In this document: piece by piece, positions 55,817 through 64,000 of the stretch
Layout: every line of letters begins with the position of its first letter
Position numbering within the stretch: position 1 is the first letter of the stretch
From: Lysinibacillus sphaericus
GTDB taxonomy: Bacteria; Bacillota; Bacilli; Bacillales_A; Planococcaceae
DNA: 64,000 nucleotides
Assembly (NCBI RefSeq): GCF_001629735.1
Contig: NZ_CP015224.1
Span: forward strand, 2,604,001-2,668,000
Direction of reading: 5' to 3'
Notes under the pieces: generated by a model
What the model saw: the letters and a program-made list of their open reading frames with translations, nothing else
Database searches by the model: none
Told to the model about the DNA's origin: nothing
Translations under genes and position numbers: made by a program

Positions 55817-58800
55817 TCATATCTTTTTCGTCGCTTGCGCATGTTTTACTTTAATTTGCGGTTTTCCAAAACGTCTTTCTAGATTCCCTTCTACAACCAG
55901 AATTTCATCTTCTACTAACAAATCTTGAACGAATTGAAAAACTTGTGGAAATAATGTAGCAGAAACAGATCCATGCTCATCCTGTAACTGGACAAAGGCC
56001 ATCTGCTCCCCTTTTTTGGTACGAATTTTTTTTACTTCTTCCATGACACCAATCATTTTCACATACGTACCATCTCGCATTTGCTTTAACTCACGACTTG
56101 TACAATTCACATCAGCCCAATATGGTCTTTCTTGCGTAACCGGATGGGCAGAAATGTAAAAGCCTAAACTTTCCTTCTCATGTATCAATTTTTCCTTTTG
56201 TGGCATATCATCAACTTGCATATATTTTGGCTTTCCAAAGTTAAATTCTGTAGCAGTTGATATATCAATATCCTCATTTGGCCGTAGTAGTTCAGCGTGT
56301 TTTAAGGCAGCATCTATTGTCATGATTAGTACTGCACGGTCCTTTTCTAGATAATCTAGGGCTCCAGCATAAATTAATGATTCTATTACTTTCGGTTTAA
56401 AATGCTGTGCACTTAATGCCACAGCTAAATCAAAAAGGTTATATAATGCCTGAGGGTTCGTTTGGCGCAATGTATTGATACTTTCAATAAAAGTATGAGG
56501 GACGCCTTTAATCCCTGCTAAACTATAACGGATCCCCTCCTGCTCAACCGTAAAATATTTTGTACTGTCCTTTAATGAAGGTGGATAAAACGGGATACCT
56601 TTGTCTTTGGCCTCTTGTACTAGCTGTTGAATTTTATCTACATTTCCCGTTGCATTAGATAATAATGCAGCATAAAAGCTTTGAGGGAAATGTGCCTTTA
56701 AATAAGCCATTTGATAAGAAATAATACTATAAGCTACAGCATGACTTTTAGGAAATCCGTAATCAGCAAAGCGGACAATTAATTCATACACCTCTGTCGC
56801 CACATGCTGATCATAGCCTTGTTTTAATGCCCCTTGTACAAAGGTAACCTGTTGCTCCTCCAGGACTTGACGATTTTTTTTGCTAACGGCACGGCGAAGT
56901 AAATCTGCTTGACCCATTGAAAATCCTGCTAGCACAGAGGCAATCTTGATAATCTGCTCTTGATAGACAATAACTCCAAAAGTCTCTTGTAGAATTGGCT
57001 CTAACACAGGGTGAGGCATAACCACTAATTCTTTACCGGCTTTTCGTCTAGCATAGACAGGTATAAATTCCATTGGACCCGGACGATAAAGTGCGTTCAC
57101 AGCCACAATATCTAAAAATTGTGTAGGATGAATGTCTCGTAATGCTTGTTTCATTCCTTCCGATTCTAATTGGAAAATACCTGATGTATCACCACTTTGC
57201 AATAATTGAAAAGTTTTTTCATCATGCATAGGAATTCGTTCAAAATCAATCCAAGGTCCACCCGCTTTATAAATGGACCAACGAATTTGCTCTAAAATAG
57301 TTAGATTGCGTAAACCTAAAAAATCCATTTTGACAAGCCCACTCGCCTCTACATCACCCATCGGCCATTGTGTGCAATATATGCCTTCATGTCCATCCTC
57401 AATAGGGACTGTATTGACTAAGGAGGAAGGAGCAATAACGATGCCTGCCGCATGGGTAGAGGAATTTCTAGGCAGACCTTCTAATTTTTGCGCTACTTCG
57501 AACCAACGCTGATGCTGGTGATCCTCAGAGAGCCACTCCTGTAAATCATATGATTCTTCTAAAGCCTTTTGCAATGTAATCCCCGGTTTATTCGGAATCA
57601 TTTTTGAAATTTTCTCTAATACCTCTGCACCAAAACCAAATACTCTTGCGACATCTCGAGCCACTGCTTTGGCAGACAATGTACCGAATGTAATGATTTG
57701 GGCGACATTGCCTTTACCATATTTTTGTGCAACGTACTGAATCACTTGATGTCGTTTACTATCGACAAAATCAATATCAATATCAGGTAAGGATATCCGT
57801 TCAGGGTTTAAAAATCGTTCAAATAATAAACCATAGGCGAGTGGATCTACTTGCGTAATAGCTAGACTATAGGCAACTAGTGACCCAGCGGAGGAACCAC
57901 GACCTGGTCCAGTTAAAATGCGATTGTCTTTGGCAAAGCGCATAAAATCAGCTACAACTAAAAAATAATCAGCGAAGCCCATTGAACATATTATTTCAAG
58001 CTCATATCGTAGTCTTTCTCGGTAACCATACGGAATGTCCAGCTGGTTAAATCGTTCCTCTAATCCAGAAAATGCTTCTTTAACAAGTAAACTCTCAGCT
58101 GTTTCACCTACTGGCACAGGAAATTTAGGCATTTGTACAGACATTTCAGGAATGATAGCACGACAGCTAGCAAGCATTTGTCCACAGGTCTCAAGCCATT
58201 CTGGTCGATCAGTAAACCAACTTTGCCACTCTTGTGCTGTTGGTGCAAAATAACCCTGTAATTTAGCTGTTAGCATCGTATCTCCAAGCTTGTCTCCCGT
58301 ATCGATTGCTCTTGCTACTTCGTATGCAAAATGATCTTCAGGTCGTAAAAAATAACAGCTCTGAACAGCTACAAGTGGAATCCTCTGTCCCTCACACCAC
58401 TCTACAAGCTCATTCTCATTAGCTAGCGCCACCCCTCCAGGTCTGGTAATTCCCATATAAAAGTGATGCTGAAAGAGATGAGCTAAGGCAGATACTACTC
58501 CATGCCAATCTTTTAATTCGGCTAAATCATCGGATGAAAGCAATGCCAAGCAGCCTGCTGCATAGCCCTCTAGCCATTTCCAAGGTAGCACTCCGTCTTC
58601 CCTAATTGAAGCCGCACTGCTAATTTTCAATAACTGTTGATAGCCCTCCTGAGACTGTGCATACAGTACAAGAGGAAGCGTTGTGTCATGCCATTGCACA
58701 TTAACAGAAAGCCCCATGACGGCATGTATTTTTGCTTGCTGCATGGCTTTACAAAAAGGCAAAAGCCCGTACAATTTCGTATTTACGATTGCACAGGCCT

Positions 58801-58900
58801 GCGTCTTTTGTTCTAGTAAAAAAGGAATCAATTGCTCAAGCCGAATTGTGCTTTTCAATAAATCCGCGCTCGTATGCATCTTTGTGTATACATGTGTCAA
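55817..58900 (-). CDS. dnaE: DNA polymerase III alpha subunit DnaE
   Basis: 1027 residues: a PHP domain (about 1-270), the C-family palm with GPGRGSSAGSLVAYSL and catalytic Asp in LPDIDIDFVDSKR, the finger and beta-binding parts, and an OB-fold near the C-terminus (about 925-1010). It is the DnaE type that extends RNA primers on the lagging strand before PolC takes over. It is shorter than B. subtilis DnaE (1115), and PHP metal residues look reduced at the N-terminus (MHTSADLLKS). Confidence 0.95.
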   Translation of the reverse strand: MTHVYTKMHTSADLLKSTIRLEQLIPFLLEQKTQACAIVNTKLYGLLPFCKAMQQAKIHAVMGLSVNVQWHDTTLPLVLYAQSQEGYQQLLKISSAASIREDGVLPWKWLEGYAAGCLALLSSDDLAELKDWHGVVSALAHLFQHHFYMGITRPGGVALANENELVEWCEGQRIPLVAVQSCYFLRPEDHFAYEVARAIDTGDKLGDTMLTAKLQGYFAPTAQEWQSWFTDRPEWLETCGQMLASCRAIIPEMSVQMPKFPVPVGETAESLLVKEAFSGLEERFNQLDIPYGYRERLRYELEIICSMGFADYFLVVADFMRFAKDNRILTGPGRGSSAGSLVAYSLAITQVDPLAYGLLFERFLNPERISLPDIDIDFVDSKRHQVIQYVAQKYGKGNVAQIITFGTLSAKAVARDVARVFGFGAEVLEKISKMIPNKPGITLQKALEESYDLQEWLSEDHQHQRWFEVAQKLEGLPRNSSTHAAGIVIAPSSLVNTVPIEDGHEGIYCTQWPMGDVEASGLVKMDFLGLRNLTILEQIRWSIYKAGGPWIDFERIPMHDEKTFQLLQSGDTSGIFQLESEGMKQALRDIHPTQFLDIVAVNALYRPGPMEFIPVYARRKAGKELVVMPHPVLEPILQETFGVIVYQEQIIKIASVLAGFSMGQADLLRRAVSKKNRQVLEEQQVTFVQGALKQGYDQHVATEVYELIVRFADYGFPKSHAVAYSIISYQMAYLKAHFPQSFYAALLSNATGNVDKIQQLVQEAKDKGIPFYPPSLKDSTKYFTVEQEGIRYSLAGIKGVPHTFIESINTLRQTNPQALYNLFDLAVALSAQHFKPKVIESLIYAGALDYLEKDRAVLIMTIDAALKHAELLRPNEDIDISTATEFNFGKPKYMQVDDMPQKEKLIHEKESLGFYISAHPVTQERPYWADVNCTSRELKQMRDGTYVKMIGVMEEVKKIRTKKGEQMAFVQLQDEHGSVSATLFPQVFQFVQDLLVEDEILVVEGNLERRFGKPQIKVKHAQATKKI

Positions 58901-58921
58901 ATGAATCCCTTCCTTTTCTTT

Positions 58922-59866
58922 TTAATGATACGCTTTACAAATCTCTTGTAATCTTGTGATGACGTTATCTGCTTCTTTCCATGAATAAGCCGTAGCTCCA
59001 GAAGCCAGCGGATGTCCACCACCATTAAACTCTTTTGCTAATGTATTAATAATAGGACCCTTCGAACGTAAACGTACACGAATTTGATCTACCTCTTCAA
59101 TGAATACAACCCACGAGCAAATCCCCTTAACACTACCTAGGCAACCTACTAGCAGTGATGCTTCTGACGGTACAATATCATGTTCTGCTAATAATTCTTT
59201 TGTTAGCTTCACATGAGCTGCTCCATATTCATCCATTTTAAAGTTTTGATAAATATAACCTTGTAAATTAAGCAGTTTTTGCTCCATTTCATACATACCA
59301 TCAAAAATTTGATTTCGATCAAAATCATATGTAATCAGGTCTGCAGCCACTTTAAATGTTTTAGCCGTAGTACTTGGGAATTGGAATCTACCTGTATCTC
59401 CTACAATTCCAGCAAATAATAATCGTGCAGCAGTATCAGACATTTGCCAGTTAGCCACTTCCTTACCTTCCTCATACAGTTCGTAAATCATTTCACTGCA
59501 AGAACTTGCTGTCGTATCGACCCATAAAAGGTCACCATAGGCATCATCATTAGGGTGATGATCAATTTTAATAATCATTTTCCCCTTAGTATAGCGTGGA
59601 TCGTCAACACGTTCGGTATTGGCCGTGTCAGTCACAATTACTAAAGCATGGTCATAAACATCATCAACTACTTGATCAGGCTGTGCCATAAATGTTAAGG
59701 AAGTATCATGCTCACCTACAGCAAAAACCTTTTTATCTGGATAATTTGTTAAAATCAATTCTTTTAATCCTTGTTGTGAGCCATAAGCATCTGGATCTGG
59801 TCGTACATGACGATGAATAATGATTGTTTCATAGGCAGCAATTGTGTCGATGATTTGTCTTTTCAC
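58922..59866 (-). CDS. nrnA: Bifunctional oligoribonuclease / pAp phosphatase NrnA
   Basis: 314 residues from the GTG at 59866, which has GGAGG nine bases upstream; the frame open to 59905 has no site ahead of it. A DHH domain (RHVRPDPDAYGSQ, VTDTANTERVDD, KIDHHPND) and a DHHA1 domain with GGGHPLASGA are present. NrnA removes nucleotides from 2-5-mer RNA and pGpG and dephosphorylates pAp. As a nanoRNase it may finish c-di-GMP breakdown from the EAL enzyme at 7.7-9.8 kb. Confidence 0.93.
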   Translation of the reverse strand: MKRQIIDTIAAYETIIIHRHVRPDPDAYGSQQGLKELILTNYPDKKVFAVGEHDTSLTFMAQPDQVVDDVYDHALVIVTDTANTERVDDPRYTKGKMIIKIDHHPNDDAYGDLLWVDTTASSCSEMIYELYEEGKEVANWQMSDTAARLLFAGIVGDTGRFQFPSTTAKTFKVAADLITYDFDRNQIFDGMYEMEQKLLNLQGYIYQNFKMDEYGAAHVKLTKELLAEHDIVPSEASLLVGCLGSVKGICSWVVFIEEVDQIRVRLRSKGPIINTLAKEFNGGGHPLASGATAYSWKEADNVITRLQEICKAYH

Positions 59867-59956
59867 AATAAATTCCTCCAAAATGATAGTAAGAACCGTT
59901 AGCATTTTTCCAGAATTATCGTTACAATAATGTCTAGTTATGCTAGGAGGTTTACT

Positions 59957-60262
59957 ATGCTCAATTTAATATTTGTGTTTGCGATAATTATATCTTTTGT
60001 CTTTTATTTTTATTTTAAAACAAAACAGTTCCGTTCATCATTACCAATCGCTAAAAATTGGTATAAAAGTAAGGCGAATATCGGCTTCGGTTCCTTCCTA
60101 CTGTTTTTCGGATTTAATCAAGCCTATTTATTCCCTAGCTTATATACATTTGTAATTGTAGCAATTCTTGTCGTGCTAGGCATCTTTGTCGTAGTAGAAA
60201 ATACGAAAAAAGCGCGTCATTATGGTCAATTTGTTGAAGAAGAATTCCGCATTAATCGATAA
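59957..60262 (+). CDS. ytpI: YtpI-like small membrane protein
   Basis: 101 residues from the ATG at 59957, after AGGAGG; an earlier ATG at 59930 lies ahead of that site. Three hydrophobic helices with YFKTKQFRSSLPIAKNWYKSKANIG between the first and second and a charged end VVENTKKARHYGQF. It matches YtpI of B. subtilis in size and place between ytqI (nrnA) and ytoI. The function is unknown. Confidence 0.85.
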   Translation: MLNLIFVFAIIISFVFYFYFKTKQFRSSLPIAKNWYKSKANIGFGSFLLFFGFNQAYLFPSLYTFVIVAILVVLGIFVVVENTKKARHYGQFVEEEFRINR

Positions 60263-60270
60263 TATGTAAC

Positions 60271-60309
60271 AAAGGGATGACCAAGCAATTGCGCTAGGCC
60301 ATCCCTTTT
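60271..60309. terminator. Bidirectional terminator between ytpI and ytoI
   Basis: AAAGGGATG and CATCCCTTT arms with partial inner pairing, TTTTAAT on the plus strand. Confidence 0.75.
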
Positions 60310-60314
60310 AATAC

Positions 60315-61622
60315 TTAACGTTCTAAAAGCTGGAACATCATCATTGCCTTACCAACAAGTATTTGTTGATTATACACTTCAAAATCCATTTTCACAAACT
60401 TACGACTCATGTCTAAAATTCGTGGCTTGACTGTAAGTGTACTTTCCATCTGTACCGGTTTAATAAAATAAATGGTCATATTCTCAGCTACTGCATCCCC
60501 TCGTTTGCGACGCTTTAATGCAAATGAACCCACTTCAGCAAGTAGAGTGGTGAAAGCACCGTAAGAAATTGCCCCGTATTGATTTGTCATTTGAGGTGTA
60601 ACTTTAAATTCCACGACCAGCTCATCATCACCAAGTACCTTCATCTCATTTTTCACTAAATCATCTATAGTTTCACCATGCTGTGGCTGCCTTTGAGCTA
60701 GCTGCAATGCTTTAAGCACGTCCTGACGACTAATGACACCCTGTAAAATGTTGTCGTCATCTACGATAGGTAACAGATCAATCCCTTCCCAAATCATACG
60801 ATGCCCAGCTGAAGCAACACTCATTTTCATGGAACCAGCAATTGGATTCTTCGTCATAACCTTTTCAACTAACTCATTTTCTTCTCGACCAATAACGTCT
60901 TTTACAGTAATCATTCCGACAAGTTTATTTTGATGAGTGACAACTGGAAATGCACCATGTGTGGTGCGTTCATTTAACTTCTGGAAATGACGGATGGTCT
61001 CATCATTTTTTAACGCTGCTGTGTCAGTCATTGGAACATAAATATCTTCAATAAATAAAATATCCTTTTTGATGAGCTGATCATAAATAGCTCGGTTAAT
61101 CATCGTTGCTACAGTAAACGTATCATAGCTAGTTGAAATTATAGGTAAATCTAATGAATCAGCCAGTTGTTTATTGGCATCTGTTGTATCAAAACCCCCT
61201 GTAATTAAAACAGCAGCACCTGCTCGAAGTGCATTTTCATGGGCTTTAAAACGATTCCCTACAATCAATAAGCTACCCGCATCTGTATACCGCATCATAT
61301 CTTCTAATTGCATTGCCCCTATAACAAATTTCGTTAACGTTTTATGTAGACCTGATTTTCCACCTAAAACTTGACCATCTACGATGTTGACAATTTCTGC
61401 AAAAGTTAAACGTTCAATGTTTTCTTTCTTTTTCTTTTCAATACGAATTGTTCCAACACGTTCAATTGAACTTACTAAGCGACGGTTTTCTGCTTCTTTT
61501 ATAGCACGATATGCAGTCCCTTCACTCACTTGCATTTCTTTCGCAATTTGACGTACTGAAATTTTATCGCCCACAGGTAGTGACTCGATGTATTGTAAAA
61601 TTTTCTCATGTTTTGTAGACAA
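60315..61622 (-). CDS. ytoI: HTH-DRTGG-CBS-hotdog protein YtoI
   Basis: 435 residues: an N-terminal winged helix (about 1-65; ISVRQIAKEMQVSEGTAYRAIKEAENR), a DRTGG domain (about 75-180), a CBS pair (about 195-310; FPVVTHQNKLVGMITVKDVIG, LLPIVDDDNILQGVISRQDVL) and a thioesterase-like hotdog domain (about 325-432). This unusual fusion is known from YtoI of B. subtilis. It suggests a nucleotide-sensing regulator tied to an acyl-CoA-like ligand, which is inference. Confidence 0.9.
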   Translation of the reverse strand: MSTKHEKILQYIESLPVGDKISVRQIAKEMQVSEGTAYRAIKEAENRRLVSSIERVGTIRIEKKKKENIERLTFAEIVNIVDGQVLGGKSGLHKTLTKFVIGAMQLEDMMRYTDAGSLLIVGNRFKAHENALRAGAAVLITGGFDTTDANKQLADSLDLPIISTSYDTFTVATMINRAIYDQLIKKDILFIEDIYVPMTDTAALKNDETIRHFQKLNERTTHGAFPVVTHQNKLVGMITVKDVIGREENELVEKVMTKNPIAGSMKMSVASAGHRMIWEGIDLLPIVDDDNILQGVISRQDVLKALQLAQRQPQHGETIDDLVKNEMKVLGDDELVVEFKVTPQMTNQYGAISYGAFTTLLAEVGSFALKRRKRGDAVAENMTIYFIKPVQMESTLTVKPRILDMSRKFVKMDFEVYNQQILVGKAMMMFQLLER

Positions 61623-61774
61623 AATATCACCTATTTCCTAAGCTTCAATTCTGCTCTTAGTGTACCATATTTTTTATAAAAATATTTAATATAAAGTGAT
61701 CAAATTGTTTAAAAAACCCTATCATTCCAACTACCAGCGTGGTGTCAATTCATATAGTACAGCATAATCAACGA

Positions 61775-62458
61775 TTAGAAACAGTTTACTTTCTCACCAG
61801 CTTTTAAAATTTGAACCTCTGAGTTTTGTACTAAATCAGCAAAAATCTGTGGATCTTGCTCGATAGGTGGGAATGTATTGTAATGAATAGGTACAACTAT
61901 TTTAGGCTGTAAGAATGAAACTGCGCATGCAGCGTCTTCTGGACCCATTGTAAAATTATCACCAATTGGTAGGAATGCTATATCTATTGGATGTCGCTCC
62001 CCAATTAATTTCATATCACTAAATAGAGCTGTGTCACCTGCATGATAAATCGTTAGCCCTTCAACAAATAGTAATATCCCAGCTGGCATTCCCATATAAA
62101 TAATTTCTTTTGTATCTGTTACATAAGAAGAGCCATGGAAAGCCTGCGTAAACTTTACCTTCCCAAAATCGAATTCCTTAGCCCCTCCAATATGCATTGG
62201 GTGTGTTTTAACTCCTTGCCAGGAAATCCAATTGGCTAATTCATTTGGAGCAATGACTAGCGCATCTTTTTTCTTCGCTAGTTCTATGGTGTCTCCAACA
62301 TGATCATTATGACCATGTGTTAATAAAATAATATCTGGTGCTTCTTCAGCAACCTTTAAATCTGTTTGTCCATTACCGTTAATAAAAGGATCAATTAAAA
62401 TTGTTTTCCCATTTGTTTGAATTTTGACAATTGAATGTCCATGATAGCTTATTTCCAT
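61775..62458 (-). CDS. ytkL: Metallo-beta-lactamase fold hydrolase YtkL (UPF0173)
   Basis: 227 residues from the ATG at 62458, after GAGGAGGAC; the frame to 62497 runs through that site. The metal-binding motif [10 protein letters not shown] and later His/Asp residues ([22 protein letters not shown]) are intact. Family substrates are unknown. It is divergent from the M24 peptidase gene. Confidence 0.9.
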   Translation of the reverse strand: MEISYHGHSIVKIQTNGKTILIDPFINGNGQTDLKVAEEAPDIILLTHGHNDHVGDTIELAKKKDALVIAPNELANWISWQGVKTHPMHIGGAKEFDFGKVKFTQAFHGSSYVTDTKEIIYMGMPAGILLFVEGLTIYHAGDTALFSDMKLIGERHPIDIAFLPIGDNFTMGPEDAACAVSFLQPKIVVPIHYNTFPPIEQDPQIFADLVQNSEVQILKAGEKVNCF

Positions 62459-62689
62459 CTTAATGTCCTCCTCGTTTATAAATGACAACCCCTCCATTTT
62501 AATTCGCTACCCATGCGCTTTTTTCCTTTTTTTGATATGCTTGTACAGAGAATAATCGTATCACTCTCTAACAATTTTATACTTTGTTAGATCACAATTA
62601 TTCAGTGATAAAAAGGAACAGCCCTTTTCTTTAGAAAGTCGAAGGTTCCTCATTAAAATTTTCCATGTACTAAAAAGGAGGACATATTT

Positions 62690-63778
62690 ATGTCAAAGGT
62701 TGAAGAAATCCAAAGTTATTTACAGCAAAATCACATTGATGCAGCATTTATCACTACACCTGACAATGTTTTTTACGTTTCAGGCTTTAAAAGTAATCCA
62801 CATGAGAGATTACTAGGTGTCATGATTTTTAAAGATGCTGAACCTTTTCTAATTTGTCCGCAAATGGAGATTCCAGATGCAAAAGCGGCTGGTTGGTCTT
62901 ATGAGGTTATTGGTCACCAAGATACTGACAATTCGATGGAAGTGCTTGCACAAGCCATTACATCACGTGAAATTCAACCAACTACGTTTGCCATTGAAAA
63001 AGCACAGCTCATTGTGGAACGCTTAGAGGCACTACAGCAATCCTTCCCACAAGCAAATTTTGTACGTTTAGACGAAAAAATTAATGCAATGCGCGTAATT
63101 AAGGATGAAAGTGAATTAGACAAATTACGCAAAGCTGCGGAGTTAGCTGATTATGCTATTGAAATCGGTTGCAAGGAAATTGCTGAAGGTAAAACAGAAA
63201 TGGAAATTTTAACAGCCATTGAAAATGCTATTCAAGATAAAGGCTGTAAAATGTCCTTTGAAACAATGGTACTAAGTGGACCAAAAACAGCCTCTCCTCA
63301 TGGTCATCCAGGCGCACGTAAAATAGAAAAAGGGGATATGGTGCTATTTGACCTTGGTGTCATTTATGATGGCTATTGCTCTGATATTACACGTACAGTT
63401 GCCTTTGGTGAGCCAAGTGAAGCACAAAAAGAAATTTATCATGCTGTGTTAGCAGCTAACCAAAATGCTGTTTCAGCTGTGAAGCCTGGTGTACGTGCTA
63501 TGGACTTAGATAAAATCGCACGCGATACGATTACAGAAGCCGGTTTTGGAGAATATTTCACACATCGTCTTGGACATGGTCTTGGTATTTCTGTACATGA
63601 ATTCCCATCTGTTACAGGAACAAACGACATGACAATGGAAGAGGGTATGGTCTTTACGATTGAGCCTGGAATATATAAATCAGATGTAACAGGTGTACGT
63701 ATCGAGGATGATGTTGTTGTAACAAAAGATGGTGTGGAAGTACTAACAAAATTCCCGAAAGATTTAATCATTCTATAA
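62690..63778 (+). CDS. M24-family Xaa-Pro peptidase
   Basis: 362 residues: a creatinase N-terminal domain (about 1-130) and a pita-bread catalytic domain (about 135-355). The five metal ligands can be placed: two Asp in FDLGVIYDGYCSDITRT, His in HRLGHGLGISVHE, Glu in FTIEPGIY and Glu in VRIEDDVVV. It should split Xaa-Pro dipeptides or aminoacyl-Pro N-termini in the cytosol. AAAGGAGG precedes the ATG. An imperfect hairpin (AGGAAC/GTTCCT at 62609-62652) lies in its leader. Confidence 0.92.
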   Translation: MSKVEEIQSYLQQNHIDAAFITTPDNVFYVSGFKSNPHERLLGVMIFKDAEPFLICPQMEIPDAKAAGWSYEVIGHQDTDNSMEVLAQAITSREIQPTTFAIEKAQLIVERLEALQQSFPQANFVRLDEKINAMRVIKDESELDKLRKAAELADYAIEIGCKEIAEGKTEMEILTAIENAIQDKGCKMSFETMVLSGPKTASPHGHPGARKIEKGDMVLFDLGVIYDGYCSDITRTVAFGEPSEAQKEIYHAVLAANQNAVSAVKPGVRAMDLDKIARDTITEAGFGEYFTHRLGHGLGISVHEFPSVTGTNDMTMEEGMVFTIEPGIYKSDVTGVRIEDDVVVTKDGVEVLTKFPKDLIIL

Positions 63779-63900
63779 TATAAAAAAGGAAGCATCGAAT
63801 TTGTCTTCCTACAGACTGTAGACAAACACAAAATTTTTGAGAGCTTGCCTATAAAAGCGTCGTTGATCTTTACTTGGGAAATGTTTGTAAGAAAAATAAC

Positions 63901-63936
63901 AAAATCCTTCGAGAGTGAATTTCTCGAAGGATTTTT
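63901..63936. terminator. Bidirectional terminator after the M24 peptidase gene
   Basis: AAATCCTTCGAGA and TCTCGAAGGATTT perfect 13-base arms, T-run on plus and A/T on minus. Confidence 0.88.
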
Positions 63937-63951
63937 CATTTTTACAGGAAA

Positions 63952-64000
63952 TTATTGAATAAGCTCATCCACATTGACATATGGAATTCCTTGTGAATCT
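63952..64000 (-). CDS. Possible 3' end of a minus-strand gene (cut by window edge)
   Basis: Reading the minus strand from 64000, one frame gives DSQGIPYVNVDELIQ and then TAA at 63954-63952, just ahead of the bidirectional terminator. Fifteen residues are too few to name the product. Confidence 0.45.
   Translation of the reverse strand, partial: DSQGIPYVNVDELIQ

Noticed and set aside
63780-63900. Small inverted repeats (GGAAG/CTTCC and CTACAG/CTGTAG) after the M24 gene
   Set aside because: They are short and imperfect, and a clear terminator follows at 63901-63936.
63439-63939. 166-residue open frame antisense to the M24 peptidase
   Set aside because: Most of it is the mirror of conserved catalytic sequence, and its start lies in the terminator.

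Overview
The window is chromosomal DNA of a low-GC, spore-forming Gram-positive rod, most likely Lysinibacillus (the Bacillus sphaericus group). The evidence is the spore genes (sspH-like, sspI, a CotQ-like oxidase, a LysM-GH18 spore-type hydrolase), Bacillales-specific regulators and gene order, strong AGGAGG-type ribosome binding sites, and a cholesterol-dependent cytolysin with the canonical undecapeptide that closely resembles sphaericolysin. No tRNA, rRNA, insertion sequence, prophage or CRISPR array was seen.

Layout. 1-1.7 kb: start of pheS with its T-box leader and the ysgA rRNA methylase. 1.8-13 kb is accessory and sporulation-flavoured: a Nudix hydrolase; an RsbQ-type hydrolase overlapping a PAS-GGDEF cyclase; a CotQ-like FAD oxidase under a sigma-K-type promoter; a spore LysM-GH18 enzyme; an sspH pair; a membrane GGDEF-EAL phosphodiesterase; an orphan sigma factor; sspI; and a GlcD-type oxidase. 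12.5-19 kb: a cut-down version of the B. subtilis ytmI-tcy-ytmO-ytnIJ sulfur operon with its LysR regulator. 19.2-22.2 kb: a probable small RNA, argF with ARG boxes, and the cytolysin. 22.4-31.7 kb: ysdC, a dUTPase, ysdB, ysdA, infC-rpmI-rplT with its leader, thrS with a T-box, dnaI-dnaB-nrdR. 31.9-50 kb: gapB, coaE-mutM-polA, an island of hflKC and lrgAB, phoPR, a MaoC-like protein, mdh-icd-citZ, ytvI and fxsA. 50-64 kb: pyk, pfkA, accDA with a GntR regulator, dnaE, nrnA, ytpI, ytoI, ytkL, an M24 peptidase and the end of one more gene.

From 22 kb on, the gene order is largely that of the B. subtilis thrS-to-dnaE region. Differences from that order are informative: hflKC-lrgAB and a small membrane gene sit between phoR and polA; speD and ytaF are absent near gapB; a GntR gene stands next to accDA; a cytolysin sits next to argF.

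Working together: pyk, pfkA, gapB, citZ, icd, mdh and accDA form a central carbon block whose controls can partly be read (cre-like sites at citZ and pfkA, a CcpN-like box at gapB, a FadR-like operator at gntR-accDA). Two c-di-GMP enzymes lie 4-5 kb apart, one apparently fed by an RsbQ-type hydrolase-PAS sensor. The least explained items are the twin-loop RNA at 19.2-19.3 kb, the probable AUC start of dnaI, and the RsbQ-PAS-GGDEF pair.
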